A stretch of 64,000 nt of DNA, taken from contig NZ_LN831025.1 of NCBI RefSeq assembly GCF_001457695.1, forward strand, positions 558,001-622,000. The letters run 5' to 3'. Numbering within the stretch: position 1 is the first letter of the stretch; every line of letters begins with the position of its first letter. Under the pieces are notes generated by a model. It was not told where the DNA came from, ran no database searches, and saw only the letters and a program-made list of their open reading frames with translations. The position numbers and the translations under genes are program-made. The stretch comes from Campylobacter jejuni (GTDB lineage Bacteria > Campylobacterota > Campylobacteria > Campylobacterales > Campylobacteraceae). Positions 1-8,493 of the stretch are shown one piece after another.

Positions 1-2
1 GT

Positions 3-410
3 GGCAATGTTAAGATTTCTTTACCTTTCTTAGATTATGGTAGAGTAAAGCAAAATATCAAAATTTCACAATTTACTTATGAGCAACTTTTAATTTCTTA
101 TGAGCAAGCCTTGCAAAGTGCGATGAATGAATTTGCATTGAATTATAAAGATTATCAAAGCGACACCTTGCTTTTGCAAAATTTGCAAAATATTAACATT
201 AAACAAGAGCTTATCACTAAGGCGTATTATGAAAAATATATTTTAGGAAAAAGTGAATTAAAAGATTATTTGGATGCAAACAATGCTTTAAATTCTACCC
301 AGCAAGAATTTTTAAGAGCTAGATTTAATCTTTTAAAAACCATTAATTCTTACTATCAAATCACAGCTTTAAGTTTTAATGATGAAAACTTAGAATTTCC
401 TAAGTATTAA
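3..410 (+). CDS. TolC-family outer membrane efflux protein, C-terminal fragment
   Basis: The reading frame is open from the left edge of the window, so this is the 3' part of a longer gene. The visible 135 residues begin with a Pro-Phe-Leu-Asp-Tyr-Gly-Arg segment, which resembles the conserved P-x-(D/G)-x-G-R element of TolC-like channels. Long amphipathic helices rich in Gln, Asn and Leu follow (QNLQNINIKQE, LDANNALNSTQQEFLRAR), as in the periplasmic barrel of the family. Such proteins form the outer-membrane exit duct of tripartite efflux pumps or type I secretion systems. The transport partner would lie upstream, outside the window. The gene ends two bases before the stop of the convergent ape1 gene. 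The family call is fairly secure; the substrate cannot be told. Confidence 0.7.
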   Translation, partial: GNVKISLPFLDYGRVKQNIKISQFTYEQLLISYEQALQSAMNEFALNYKDYQSDTLLLQNLQNINIKQELITKAYYEKYILGKSELKDYLDANNALNSTQQEFLRARFNLLKTINSYYQITALSFNDENLEFPKY

Positions 411-412
411 AT

Positions 413-1591
413 TTAATAATCGATAATATTTTTTAAATCCCCGAGTAACTTTTTAGCTATCAGCTCATAGCCTTTTATAGTAAGATGTACATCATTGAGC
501 GAAAGCTTTTGTTCTATCCATTTGTTTTTTCCTCCACTATCTTGCATAAACTGATGCATATCAAAAATAAGAGTTTTTTCTTCTTTAGCAACTTCATATA
601 ATGCTTTGCGTATGGTAAAAAAATCAGGAGCAAGCTTGTAGTTTTTACCTTGTTTTTGAACTACAGTTGGTGGAGAGATTAGCATGATAACAGCGTTTTT
701 ATTGTAAGTTTTTAAAATGTTAATCCATTTTTTTAAATTATTTTTGAATTTTTGTTTTTCAAACCCTTTAAAGAGTGCATCATTAGAACCATAGGCAAGA
801 ATAATTAAATCATTGTGTAAAAGCCCTAGTTCTTTTTTTACAACTGTTTGATTCCAAGAGAGCCATAAATCACTTTTGGCACCATTGATTGCAATGGTAT
901 CTAAGAAAACATTATTATCTTTATTTGCGATGAAATATCCTCCTAGCTCAGCATCTTTTTGTAAGGCTGAAATTTGCAAAGGAAGATCAAGTTCTAGTTC
1001 TTTATAAGACCATTTATTAATTTGTGTAGTTCTTAACTCGTAGCTTTGGTTTTTTGCATCTTTGATGCTAAAAGCATTGGTATTTTGCTTGGCTTTAAAT
1101 AAAAATCCTATTTTGAAATTTTTTTTATCTAAGGTTGTATCAAGGTTGATTTTTGCACCTTTGATTTTTGCTTTGGCTATTATCCCACCTAGTGGAAAAT
1201 TATGTCCAGCATTAGCAGGATTTCTTGAGTTTAAAATTTCAAAGTTTTTATAAGAATAAACAAGATTAAGATTTTGTTGATATTTGGGCTGTAGAGGATA
1301 GGCAAAACCTATAGAGTTAGAGCGGATTAAATATCCTCTTATGACACGCGGAAAGAAATCAGCCGCCATATGAGAATCTCCATAAATTCTAATTCCTATG
1401 TTTTGATTTTTTTCTATTTTTTTTTCTAGATTTTTAAGATCTTTTTTTGATACATAACTTGTTAAAGCAGAGTGATTTTTGTTTTGATTGAGTATGGAAT
1501 CTATTGTGTCATTTGTATTTAAATTTTGTGCATAAGAGCTAGTAAAAATAATAAAAAACAATAAGATAATTTTAAATTTATTTACTAGCAT
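413..1591 (-). CDS. ape1: SGNH-family O-acetylpeptidoglycan esterase (Ape1-like)
   Basis: A 392-residue protein with a hydrophobic signal sequence (about residues 5-21, ending SSYAQ), so probably periplasmic. The SGNH nucleophile block is GDSH with Ser73. Block III is seen as YGSNDALF and the C-terminal His is at 369 in LNDVHLT. By family knowledge Ape1 removes O-acetyl groups from MurNAc, making peptidoglycan a substrate for lytic transglycosylases. It follows patA and patB on the same strand and its start overlaps the end of patB by 14 bases, so the three genes form an operon for adding and removing acetyl groups. The likely catalytic acid is Asp367, giving Asp-x-His instead of the usual Asp-x-x-His. 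The neighbourhood makes Ape1 more likely than a generic SGNH lipase. Confidence 0.85.
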   Translation of the reverse strand: MLVNKFKIILLFFIIFTSSYAQNLNTNDTIDSILNQNKNHSALTSYVSKKDLKNLEKKIEKNQNIGIRIYGDSHMAADFFPRVIRGYLIRSNSIGFAYPLQPKYQQNLNLVYSYKNFEILNSRNPANAGHNFPLGGIIAKAKIKGAKINLDTTLDKKNFKIGFLFKAKQNTNAFSIKDAKNQSYELRTTQINKWSYKELELDLPLQISALQKDAELGGYFIANKDNNVFLDTIAINGAKSDLWLSWNQTVVKKELGLLHNDLIILAYGSNDALFKGFEKQKFKNNLKKWINILKTYNKNAVIMLISPPTVVQKQGKNYKLAPDFFTIRKALYEVAKEEKTLIFDMHQFMQDSGGKNKWIEQKLSLNDVHLTIKGYELIAKKLLGDLKNIIDY

Positions 1592-2588
1592 TTTCTTCCT
1601 TAAGTTTTATGTGTTCTAATAAAAGTTTAGACATTTCTCTTGTGCCATTTGGAGTAAAATGAACCCCATCATCTGTTCTTACTTTTATACTTCTATTGTT
1701 TTCATCTTTTATATAAGCTGAGTACTCATCATTGACACTAAAAAATAGCTTAGTGTTGATAAAAATTTCTTTATTTTTAAGAATTTCATCGCTGTAAATT
1801 TTATTGAGTACTTGTATTTTTTTGTTCAAATCTTCTTTTTTTACAGGAGGGATTTCAAACCAAAAAACTTTGGCTTTATGTTTTTTAGCGATTTTAATGA
1901 TTTCATCTACACGACTTGTGTAAATATCTATCCAAGAAGGGGAGCCAAAACGATGGTAATTTCCTCCTTTTTTAATATCCCAAGGATCATTAGCACCAAG
2001 AAGAACAACAAGATATTTAATATTTGAGTTTTTAACAAAAGCTTCATTGGTTGCTTTTGACCAATCAAAATAGGATTTATAAGAAAGGCCTGTATTTTGT
2101 TTACTAAGATCGGTTACCTTAAGATTTAAATTTCTTAAATCTCTATTTAAGGCTATTGCAACACCTTGCATTAAAGAATCTCCGATAAATAAAAACTCAT
2201 CTCCATTTTGTAGCTCTAATTTGGTATTGTCGATAAAACTAATATTTGCATCTTGGATTAAGGTTAGATTTGTTTCTTTATGAGAAGTGTTTTCATCATT
2301 TTCTAAAGTGTTTAGAATTTTATCTATTTTACTTAAGTTTTCATCTGTTGATTTACTTTCTTGATTTGTAGTTTCTTCATTGGTTTGAGGCAAGGGTTCG
2401 TTGCTTAAAATTGCACGAATTTGTTCTAATTTAATTTTGAAGTCATTGGCTTCTTTTAAAAGATCATTATGAGGATAGAATGCAAAATGATATTTTTGTT
2501 CTATATAAGAGCTAATACTCTGATTCATAACTACAACAACCAAGCCAAGCACTATAATCAAAATGAAGAAAAATCTAACTACACTCAT
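1578..2588 (-). CDS. patB: Peptidoglycan O-acetyltransferase PatB (SGNH fold)
   Basis: A 336-residue protein with one N-terminal membrane anchor (about residues 5-21), a low-complexity linker (about 65-120) and a C-terminal SGNH domain. The nucleophile is Ser138 in IGDSLMQG, the block III element is LLGANDPW, and the acid-base pair is Asp307 and His310 in DDGVHFTP. PatB moves acetyl groups, delivered across the membrane by PatA, onto MurNAc in the periplasm. The gene abuts patA (stop and start codons adjacent) and overlaps ape1. The linker carries four D/E-x-N-x-S/T sequons (N84, N100, N107, N115), suggesting it is a substrate of the Campylobacter PglB N-glycosylation pathway. The function is by family and context; the glycosylation is inferred. 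Confidence 0.85.
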   Translation of the reverse strand: MSVVRFFFILIIVLGLVVVVMNQSISSYIEQKYHFAFYPHNDLLKEANDFKIKLEQIRAILSNEPLPQTNEETTNQESKSTDENLSKIDKILNTLENDENTSHKETNLTLIQDANISFIDNTKLELQNGDEFLFIGDSLMQGVAIALNRDLRNLNLKVTDLSKQNTGLSYKSYFDWSKATNEAFVKNSNIKYLVVLLGANDPWDIKKGGNYHRFGSPSWIDIYTSRVDEIIKIAKKHKAKVFWFEIPPVKKEDLNKKIQVLNKIYSDEILKNKEIFINTKLFFSVNDEYSAYIKDENNRSIKVRTDDGVHFTPNGTREMSKLLLEHIKLKEENASK

Positions 2589-3965
2589 CTAAAAACTCGA
2601 ATAAATAAAATCAGGAATTCCATCTGGCATAAAAGCAAAAACCAAAAGTAAAATAAAAGCTATGATAAAAGGTTTTAGTAAAAATGGAGTAAGATTTAAA
2701 ATCTTAATGCAATATTCTTTAAAATTAATAAATAAAGGATAGATCATAAAAAGAACCCCAAAAGCAACCAACATATAAATATCGTTATAAGATGGAATTT
2801 GGAAGAAATTATAATAACAAGCTTTAAAATATTCTATTGCATCTTCTAGATTTTTGCTATAATAAAAGAAAATCCAAGTAAAACATACAAATTGAAAGGT
2901 TAAAAATCTTCCTAAAGCTGGAATTTTTTGTAAACTAAATTTGCTTAAAGCTAGCAAATGTATAAAAACTATGCCAATGCCATGCAATAAACCCCAAACA
3001 ATAAAAGCAAGTGTATTGCCATGCCACATACCTGAAAGTATAAAAGCGATGAGTATGTTAACTATAGTGCGTGGCATTCCTTTTCTATTGCCCCCTAAAG
3101 GTATGTAGATATAATCTCTTATAAAAGTTGAAAGACTGATATGCCATCTAGCCCAAAAATCTTTTAGGTTTTTTGCAAGATAAGGCATGTTAAAGTTAGG
3201 CGGAAGGGTAAAACCTAGCATTAAAGCAAAAGCACAAACTAAGTCAACATATCCGCTAAAATCGCAGTATATTTGAATCGCATAGGCGTAAATTGCGCTT
3301 AAAAGTTGTATGAAATTATAAGATTGTGGAAAGTCTAAAATACTTTTAGCATAAATTCCAAGGTAATTGGCTATTAAAACTTTTTTAACTATACCAAAAA
3401 CAAGTAAGATGATGATTAAATTTGCATGTTTAAATTCGCGTTTTTGATAAGCTTGTTTAAAGAAAAAAGAACTTCGCATAATGGGCCCTGAAAGTAGTGT
3501 TGGAAAAAATGATAAGAAGGTTGCTAAATTTAAAAAACTTTCTAAACGGCGTTTTTGATAAACTTCTACAAGATAAGTAATAGAAGTAAAGGTATAAAAA
3601 CTAATTCCTATTGGTAATACTAAATCAATATTTAAAAATTCTAAACCGAAAAAATTTAATATCTCATCTACACTTCCTTTGATGCTAGGAAAGTATTTAA
3701 AAAAACATAAATTTAAAATAATAAAAGCCATACAAGTAGCGAAAATATAACGCTTGCGACGCACAAAAATTAGCAAGGCAAAATAGTGTATAAAAAAGGT
3801 ATATATAAATAAAACCAAGGCGAAATAAGGATTGATTAAAATATAAATAATATAAGAGAAAATTAAAATTAAAATATTTTGTATTTTGTAATCATTTTTA
3901 AAAGTCCAATAAATAGCAAAAAAAGCTATCATTAAAATACTAAATTCTAGAGAAAAATAAGTCAT
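2589..3965 (-). CDS. patA: MBOAT-family acyltransferase PatA for peptidoglycan O-acetylation
   Basis: A polytopic membrane protein with many hydrophobic segments. MBOAT/AlgI hallmarks are present: the KDFWARWHISLSTFIRDY block, the PLGGNRKG turn, and the invariant His in SGMWHG, followed by a second His in GLLHG. It is thought to carry acetyl groups across the inner membrane to PatB. I chose the ATG at 3965 (MTYFSLEFSIL) because it matches the usual AlgI-type N-terminus. A TTG at 4004 would add 13 residues but has no ribosome-binding site. The AAGG before the chosen ATG is unusually close, so the start is uncertain. The gene lies just downstream of ferritin on the same strand and abuts patB. 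Confidence 0.85.
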   Translation of the reverse strand: MTYFSLEFSILMIAFFAIYWTFKNDYKIQNILILIFSYIIYILINPYFALVLFIYTFFIHYFALLIFVRRKRYIFATCMAFIILNLCFFKYFPSIKGSVDEILNFFGLEFLNIDLVLPIGISFYTFTSITYLVEVYQKRRLESFLNLATFLSFFPTLLSGPIMRSSFFFKQAYQKREFKHANLIIILLVFGIVKKVLIANYLGIYAKSILDFPQSYNFIQLLSAIYAYAIQIYCDFSGYVDLVCAFALMLGFTLPPNFNMPYLAKNLKDFWARWHISLSTFIRDYIYIPLGGNRKGMPRTIVNILIAFILSGMWHGNTLAFIVWGLLHGIGIVFIHLLALSKFSLQKIPALGRFLTFQFVCFTWIFFYYSKNLEDAIEYFKACYYNFFQIPSYNDIYMLVAFGVLFMIYPLFINFKEYCIKILNLTPFLLKPFIIAFILLLVFAFMPDGIPDFIYSSF

Positions 3966-4007
3966 ACCTTCAATCCAAAGCGAGATTTGCCCATAGTAGG
4001 GCAAAGA

Positions 4008-4511
4008 TTATTTTTTTCTGCTTAATGCAATATTTTTGATGTATTGATCAGCTAAATAAAGTCCATTTCCGTGTTCTCCGATTAACTTAATCTTGTCAAC
4101 TATACCGCGGAAAAGTGCTTCTTCTTCGTGTTGTTCGCTTACATACCATTGTAAGAAATTAAAAGTAGAATAATCTTTATGTGTTAGCATGTGTTCAACT
4201 AAAGTATTGATTGATTTTGTGATAAATTGCTCATGTTCATAGGTTTTTTCAAAAACATCAAGTAAAGATTTGAAATTTTGTTCAGGCTGTTTTACTTCTT
4301 GAAGCTCTACATGAGAATCTGTCTCATTAAGATAAGTGATAAGCTTTTTAGCATGATCACTTTCTTCGCTTGCATGTGCAAACAAGAAGGCTCCAGCTCC
4401 ATCAAGACTGTTTTCATAGCACCAAGAACTCATACTAAGATATAAGTTTGCTGCATACATTTCTTTGTTTATTTGTTCATTGAGTAATTTTACAACTTCT
4501 TTAGAAAGCAT
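4008..4511 (-). CDS. cft: Non-haem ferritin
   Basis: A 167-residue bacterial ferritin-like protein, the usual length. Ferroxidase ligands are visible as Glu17 (NKEMYAANLYLS), Glu50 and His53 (ASEESDHAKKL), with a further acidic/His cluster SEQHEEEA near residue 127. Ferritin oxidises Fe(II) and stores it in a 24-subunit cytoplasmic cage, which protects against oxidative damage. The start has a good leader, AAGGAGATAAGA then ATG. It is divergent from pstS, sharing a 179-base intergenic region. patA follows within about 40 bases, so some readthrough into the peptidoglycan acetylation genes is possible. Confidence 0.93.
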   Translation of the reverse strand: MLSKEVVKLLNEQINKEMYAANLYLSMSSWCYENSLDGAGAFLFAHASEESDHAKKLITYLNETDSHVELQEVKQPEQNFKSLLDVFEKTYEHEQFITKSINTLVEHMLTHKDYSTFNFLQWYVSEQHEEEALFRGIVDKIKLIGEHGNGLYLADQYIKNIALSRKK

Positions 4512-4534
4512 TCTTATCTCCTTATTAAAATTTA

Positions 4535-4546
4535 AAATGTTTTATA
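4535..4546 (-). promoter_or_regulatory. Probable promoter for ferritin
   Basis: On the minus strand a TATAAA-type -10 element lies at 4546-4541, about 30 bases upstream of the ferritin ATG, in very AT-rich DNA. No clear -35 is visible, as is usual for Campylobacter sigma-70 promoters. The exact start site is not known. Confidence 0.4.
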
Positions 4547-4627
4547 ATGATATATTATTTTTTTAAAAACAAGCTAAATTTTTTGATAGTTAAAAATTAT
4601 ATTTAAGAAAAATACAAAATAAAAAAT

Positions 4628-4643
4628 GTTTCCAAAATGTTTC
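4628..4643 (+). promoter_or_regulatory. PhosR-type box upstream of pstS
   Basis: Two direct GTTTC half-sites (4628-4632 and 4639-4643) are separated by six bases, giving GTTTCCAAAATGTTTC. This fits the box I recall for the Campylobacter phosphate-stress regulator PhosR (GTTTC-N-AAAA-N-GTTTC). It lies about 48 bases before the pstS start, where a -35-replacing activator site would sit. It predicts induction of pstSCAB in low phosphate. Confidence 0.8.
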
Positions 4644-4690
4644 CAAGTTTTTTTAAACTTCCATTACTTTTTTAAAGTTAAGGAGAAAAA

Positions 4691-5686
4691 ATGAAAAAAA
4701 TTCTATCTTTAAGTGTGGCAAGTCTTGCACTTTGTGGTGCTTTAAATGCAGCAGATTTAAAAATCGCAGGTTCATCGACTGTGTATCCTTTTACTTCTTT
4801 TGTAGCTGAAGAATATGCTTCGATTAAAAATACAAAAACTCCTATAGTAGAGAGCTTGGGAACAGGGGGTGGATTTAAGGTATTTTGTGAAGGAACTACT
4901 GATATTTCTAATGCTTCAAGACCTATGAAATTAAGCGAATTTGAAACTTGCAAAAAAGCAGGGGTAACTGATATAGTAGGGATTATGATAGGTTATGATG
5001 GTATAGTTTTAGCTCAAAATAAAACCAATGCTCCATTAAATATCACAAAAAAAGAACTTTTCTTAGCATTAGCAAAAGAAATTCCACAAAATGGAAAACT
5101 TATACCAAATCCTTATACAAACTGGAATCAAATCAATAAAAATTTACCAAATCGTAAAATTAGTGTTTATGGTCCACCATCAAGTTCAGGAACAAGAGAT
5201 ACTATAGAAGAGCTTGTAATGAGTGATGTGTCTAAAAAAATTCCTGAGTATAAAGGCGAGTATAAAACCATACGCCAAGATGGTGCTTATATCCCAAGTG
5301 GCGAAAATGACAATCTAATCGTTTCAAAACTTACTATTGATAAAGATGCTTTTGGAATTTTTGGTTATAGCTTTTTGGTGAGCAATTCAGACAAAATCAA
5401 TGCTGCTAATATCGATGGTGTTACGCCAAGCGAAGAAAGCATCGCAGATGAAAAATACGAACTTGCAAGAAGTTTGTTTATTTATATCAATGCTAAGAAA
5501 AATCCAAAAGAAGCCTTTGAATTTGCAAAAATTTATATGAGTGATGATTTGGCAAAAAGTGGTGGAGAGCTTGAAAAAATAGGACTTGTTCCTTTAAGTG
5601 ATGATAAATTAAAAGCTTCTCAAAAACATGTAGAAGATAGAAAAATTTTAAATGATGAGCTTGTAAAAGCTGGAAAAGTTTTTTAA
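4691..5686 (+). CDS. pstS: Periplasmic phosphate-binding protein of the Pst ABC importer
   Basis: A 331-residue secreted protein: signal peptide at residues 1-20 with an A-x-A type cleavage site (LNA/ADLK), then the phosphate-binding loops GSSTVYPFT and GPPSSSGTRDT. It captures phosphate in the periplasm and hands it to PstC and PstA. The ATG has a strong AAGGAG leader. It is the first gene of pstSCAB and is preceded by a PhosR-type box. No phoU-like gene follows pstB. Confidence 0.93.
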   Translation: MKKILSLSVASLALCGALNAADLKIAGSSTVYPFTSFVAEEYASIKNTKTPIVESLGTGGGFKVFCEGTTDISNASRPMKLSEFETCKKAGVTDIVGIMIGYDGIVLAQNKTNAPLNITKKELFLALAKEIPQNGKLIPNPYTNWNQINKNLPNRKISVYGPPSSSGTRDTIEELVMSDVSKKIPEYKGEYKTIRQDGAYIPSGENDNLIVSKLTIDKDAFGIFGYSFLVSNSDKINAANIDGVTPSEESIADEKYELARSLFIYINAKKNPKEAFEFAKIYMSDDLAKSGGELEKIGLVPLSDDKLKASQKHVEDRKILNDELVKAGKVF

Positions 5687-5695
5687 GGAAAAACT

Positions 5696-6610
5696 TTGCT
5701 AAAAGAAAAAATAATCAAATTTGCACTTTTTTTATGTGCTTTTGTAAGCGTGATAGTAAGCTTTGCTATCATGCTTACAATTTTAATTGAAGCTTTAAAA
5801 TTCTTTCAAAAAGAAAGTGTTGTTACCTTTTTATTCTCAAGTCAGTGGGCAGCTGATGCAGCTTTTATGAATGCAGATGGCGCGAGCAAACAAGGTGTTT
5901 TTGGAGCACTATCGCTTTTTTGGGGAACTTTTTATATTTCATTGATTGCTATGCTAACGGCTTTACCTTTAGGGGTTATGTGTGCTATATATTTAGGTGT
6001 TTTTGCTGGCAAAAAATCTAAAAATTACTTAAAACCTATTTTAGAAATCATTGCAGGGATTCCTACTGTTGTTTTTGGATTTTTTGCGGCTATAGTTGTA
6101 GCGCCTTTTATAGTGTGGTTTTTTTCTTTATTTGGCATACAAGCAAGTTTTCAAAGTGCTTTAGGCGCAGGTTTTATCATGGGGATCATGATAGTACCTA
6201 TAGTGGCTTCTTTATCTCAAGATTGCATTGAAGCAGTAAGCGAGAAAAGGATTAATGGCGCTTATGCTTTAGGTATGACAAAAAAAGAAGTGGTTTTTGC
6301 TGTGATTTTACCTGAGGCTATTCCTGGTATAGTTGCAGCTTGTCTTTTAGGACTTTCAAGAGCCTTAGGCGAAACTATGATAGTGGTGATGGCAGCTTCT
6401 TTGCGTCCAAATTTAACTTTAAATTTTTTAGAAGATATGACAACGGTAACGGTAAAAATCGTAGAAGCTTTAAGTGGAGATCAAGCTTTTGATAGTTCTT
6501 TGGCTTTAAGTGCTTTTTCTTTAGGTTTGGTGCTTTTTGTCATCACTTTAATCATCAATATGTTTAGCGTTTATCTTATCAATCGCTTTCACAAAAGGAA
6601 AAATTTATGA
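5696..6610 (+). CDS. pstC: Phosphate ABC transporter permease PstC
   Basis: A 304-residue membrane permease with about six hydrophobic segments. The BPD_transp_1 coupling region is recognisable as [20 protein letters not shown], followed by the conserved ALGETMIVVMAA segment. The start is TTG at 5696 with AAGGA six bases upstream; no ATG fits better. It forms the inner-membrane channel with PstA. The stop overlaps the pstA ATG by four bases, indicating translational coupling. Confidence 0.92.
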   Translation: MLKEKIIKFALFLCAFVSVIVSFAIMLTILIEALKFFQKESVVTFLFSSQWAADAAFMNADGASKQGVFGALSLFWGTFYISLIAMLTALPLGVMCAIYLGVFAGKKSKNYLKPILEIIAGIPTVVFGFFAAIVVAPFIVWFFSLFGIQASFQSALGAGFIMGIMIVPIVASLSQDCIEAVSEKRINGAYALGMTKKEVVFAVILPEAIPGIVAACLLGLSRALGETMIVVMAASLRPNLTLNFLEDMTTVTVKIVEALSGDQAFDSSLALSAFSLGLVLFVITLIINMFSVYLINRFHKRKNL

Positions 6611-7695
6611 AAAAACTTTTTAAAAAAAGACAAAAAGCTTCAAAGTCTTTTAAAAGACTTTGTAAAATGGGGCTTTATATTAATTTAATTTTTCTTTGTA
6701 TCTTTTTAGGAAGTGTGGCTTATCTTGGATTTCCTGCTTTTAAGCAAACCTATATTTTTGTAGAGGCTAATAGAAATTCTCCTTCTTATGATCTTTTATC
6801 TCGCGCAGAACAAAGAAAAATAAGAACAGGACAAATCGCTGAAAAATCTTGGCTTTTGGTAAATTCAGAAGTAGATCAATATATGAAGCAAAAATATAAT
6901 CGCCTTAGTGAAAAACAAAGAACTTTAGTCGATGATCTTGTGCAAAAAGGCGAGATAGAGCTTAAATTTAATAGCAATTTCTTTTTAAATGGGGACTCAA
7001 AATCTCCTGAAAATTCAGGAATTTTATCTTCAGTTATAGGGACTTTGCTTGTTATGCTTGTTTGTATGGTTGTGAGTGTTCCTATAGGCGTTGCAGCGGC
7101 AATTTACTTAGAAGAATTTGCACCACAAAATATCCTTACACATTTTATAGAAGTGTGTATTAACAACCTTGCAAGTATTCCTAGTATCTTGTTTGGACTT
7201 TTAGGACTTGGAGTGTTTATCAATCTTTTTGGAATGCCTCGTTCAAGTGCTTTAGTGGGTGGGCTTACTTTGGCGATCATGAGTTTGCCTATTATCATTG
7301 TTTCAACCAAAGCGGCCTTAAAAAGTGTGGATATCAATATGAAAAATGCTGCTTATGCCTTAGGTATGACAAAGGTTCAAATGGTAAAAGGTATTATGTT
7401 ACCTTTGGCTATGCCTATGATTTTAACAGGTTCTATTTTGACTTTAGCAGGGGCTATAGGCGAGACTGCGCCTTTGATGATTATCGGTATGATAGCCTTT
7501 ATCCCTGATGTAGCAAGTTCGATTTTTGATCCAACTAGCGTTTTACCTGCTCAAATTTACTCATGGTCGGCTATGCCAGAGCGTGCATTTTTAGAAAGAA
7601 CCGCAGCGGGTATTATTGTGCTTTTAGGACTTTTAGTCGTGTTAAATCTTAGTGCGATATTATTAAGAAAATATTTTCAAGGAAAATTAAAGTGA
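6607..7695 (+). CDS. pstA: Phosphate ABC transporter permease PstA, long form
   Basis: A 362-residue permease. The C-terminal two thirds is a standard PstA: six hydrophobic segments, coupling loop [20 protein letters not shown] and the [13 protein letters not shown] segment. It is longer than enterobacterial PstA because of a charged stretch between the first membrane helix and the core (about residues 48-135, rich in Arg, Glu and Gln). This resembles the N-terminal DUF3333-type extension of some PstA proteins and would face the periplasm. The start overlaps pstC by four bases and the end overlaps pstB by four. Confidence 0.9.
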
Positions 7696-8432
7696 TAGCA
7701 AAAACAACAAATTTAAATTTATTTTATGGAAAAAAACAAGCTTTGTTTGATATCAATATGCAAATAGAACAAAACAAAATTACTGCACTCATCGGTGCTT
7801 CTGGATGTGGTAAATCCACTTTTTTGCGTTGTTTTAACAGAATGAATGATAAAATCGCAAAAATCGATGGTTTAGTGGAAATTGAAGGAAAAGATGTTAA
7901 AAATCAAGATGTAGTAGCTTTGCGTAAAAATGTAGGCATGGTTTTTCAACAACCTAATGTTTTCGTAAAAAGCATTTATGAAAATATCTCTTATGCACCA
8001 AAACTTCATGGTATGATTAAAAACAAAGATGAAGAAGAAGCTTTAGTGGTGGATTGTTTACAAAAAGTAGGGCTTTTTGAAGAGGTTAAAGATAAATTAA
8101 AGCAAAATGCCCTAGCTCTTTCAGGCGGACAACAACAACGCCTTTGTATCGCAAGAGCTTTAGCAATAAAACCTAAGCTCTTGCTTTTAGATGAGCCAAC
8201 TTCCGCGCTTGATCCTATTAGCTCAGGTGTTATAGAAGAGCTTTTAAAAGAATTAAGCCATAATCTTTCTATGATCATGGTTACGCATAATATGCAACAA
8301 GGCAAACGCGTAGCTGATTATACAGCATTTTTTCATCTAGGCGAGCTTATAGAATTTGGTGAAAGTAAAGAATTTTTTGAAAATCCAAAACAAGAAAAAA
8401 CCAAGGCTTACTTAAGCGGTGCTTTCGGGTGA
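7692..8432 (+). CDS. pstB: Phosphate ABC transporter ATPase PstB
   Basis: A 246-residue ABC ATPase with all motifs: Walker [11 protein letters not shown]-loop [11 protein letters not shown], signature [15 protein letters not shown], Walker [14 protein letters not shown] and the switch histidine in VTHNM. It powers phosphate import at the cytoplasmic face of PstCA. The start is GTG at 7692, overlapping the pstA stop. Last gene of the operon; a hairpin with a T-run follows. Confidence 0.93.
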
Positions 8433-8438
8433 GATTTA

Positions 8439-8484
8439 TTTTTTGGAAATTTGATGATATAATTAATTAAAAATTTCCAAAAAA
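8439..8484 (+). terminator. Perfect 14-bp inverted repeat with a -10 element in its loop
   Basis: The arms at 8439-8452 and 8471-8484 are exactly complementary (TTTTTTGGAAATTT and AAATTTCCAAAAAA), with an 18-base loop. T-runs flank it on both strands, fitting a terminator for pstSCAB. The loop contains GATGATATAATT, a good sigma-70 -10 (TATAAT at 8457-8462) that would start transcription of the next gene at 8494. End of one unit and start of the next therefore share one element. Confidence 0.6.
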
Positions 8485-8493
8485 AGGTTTAAT

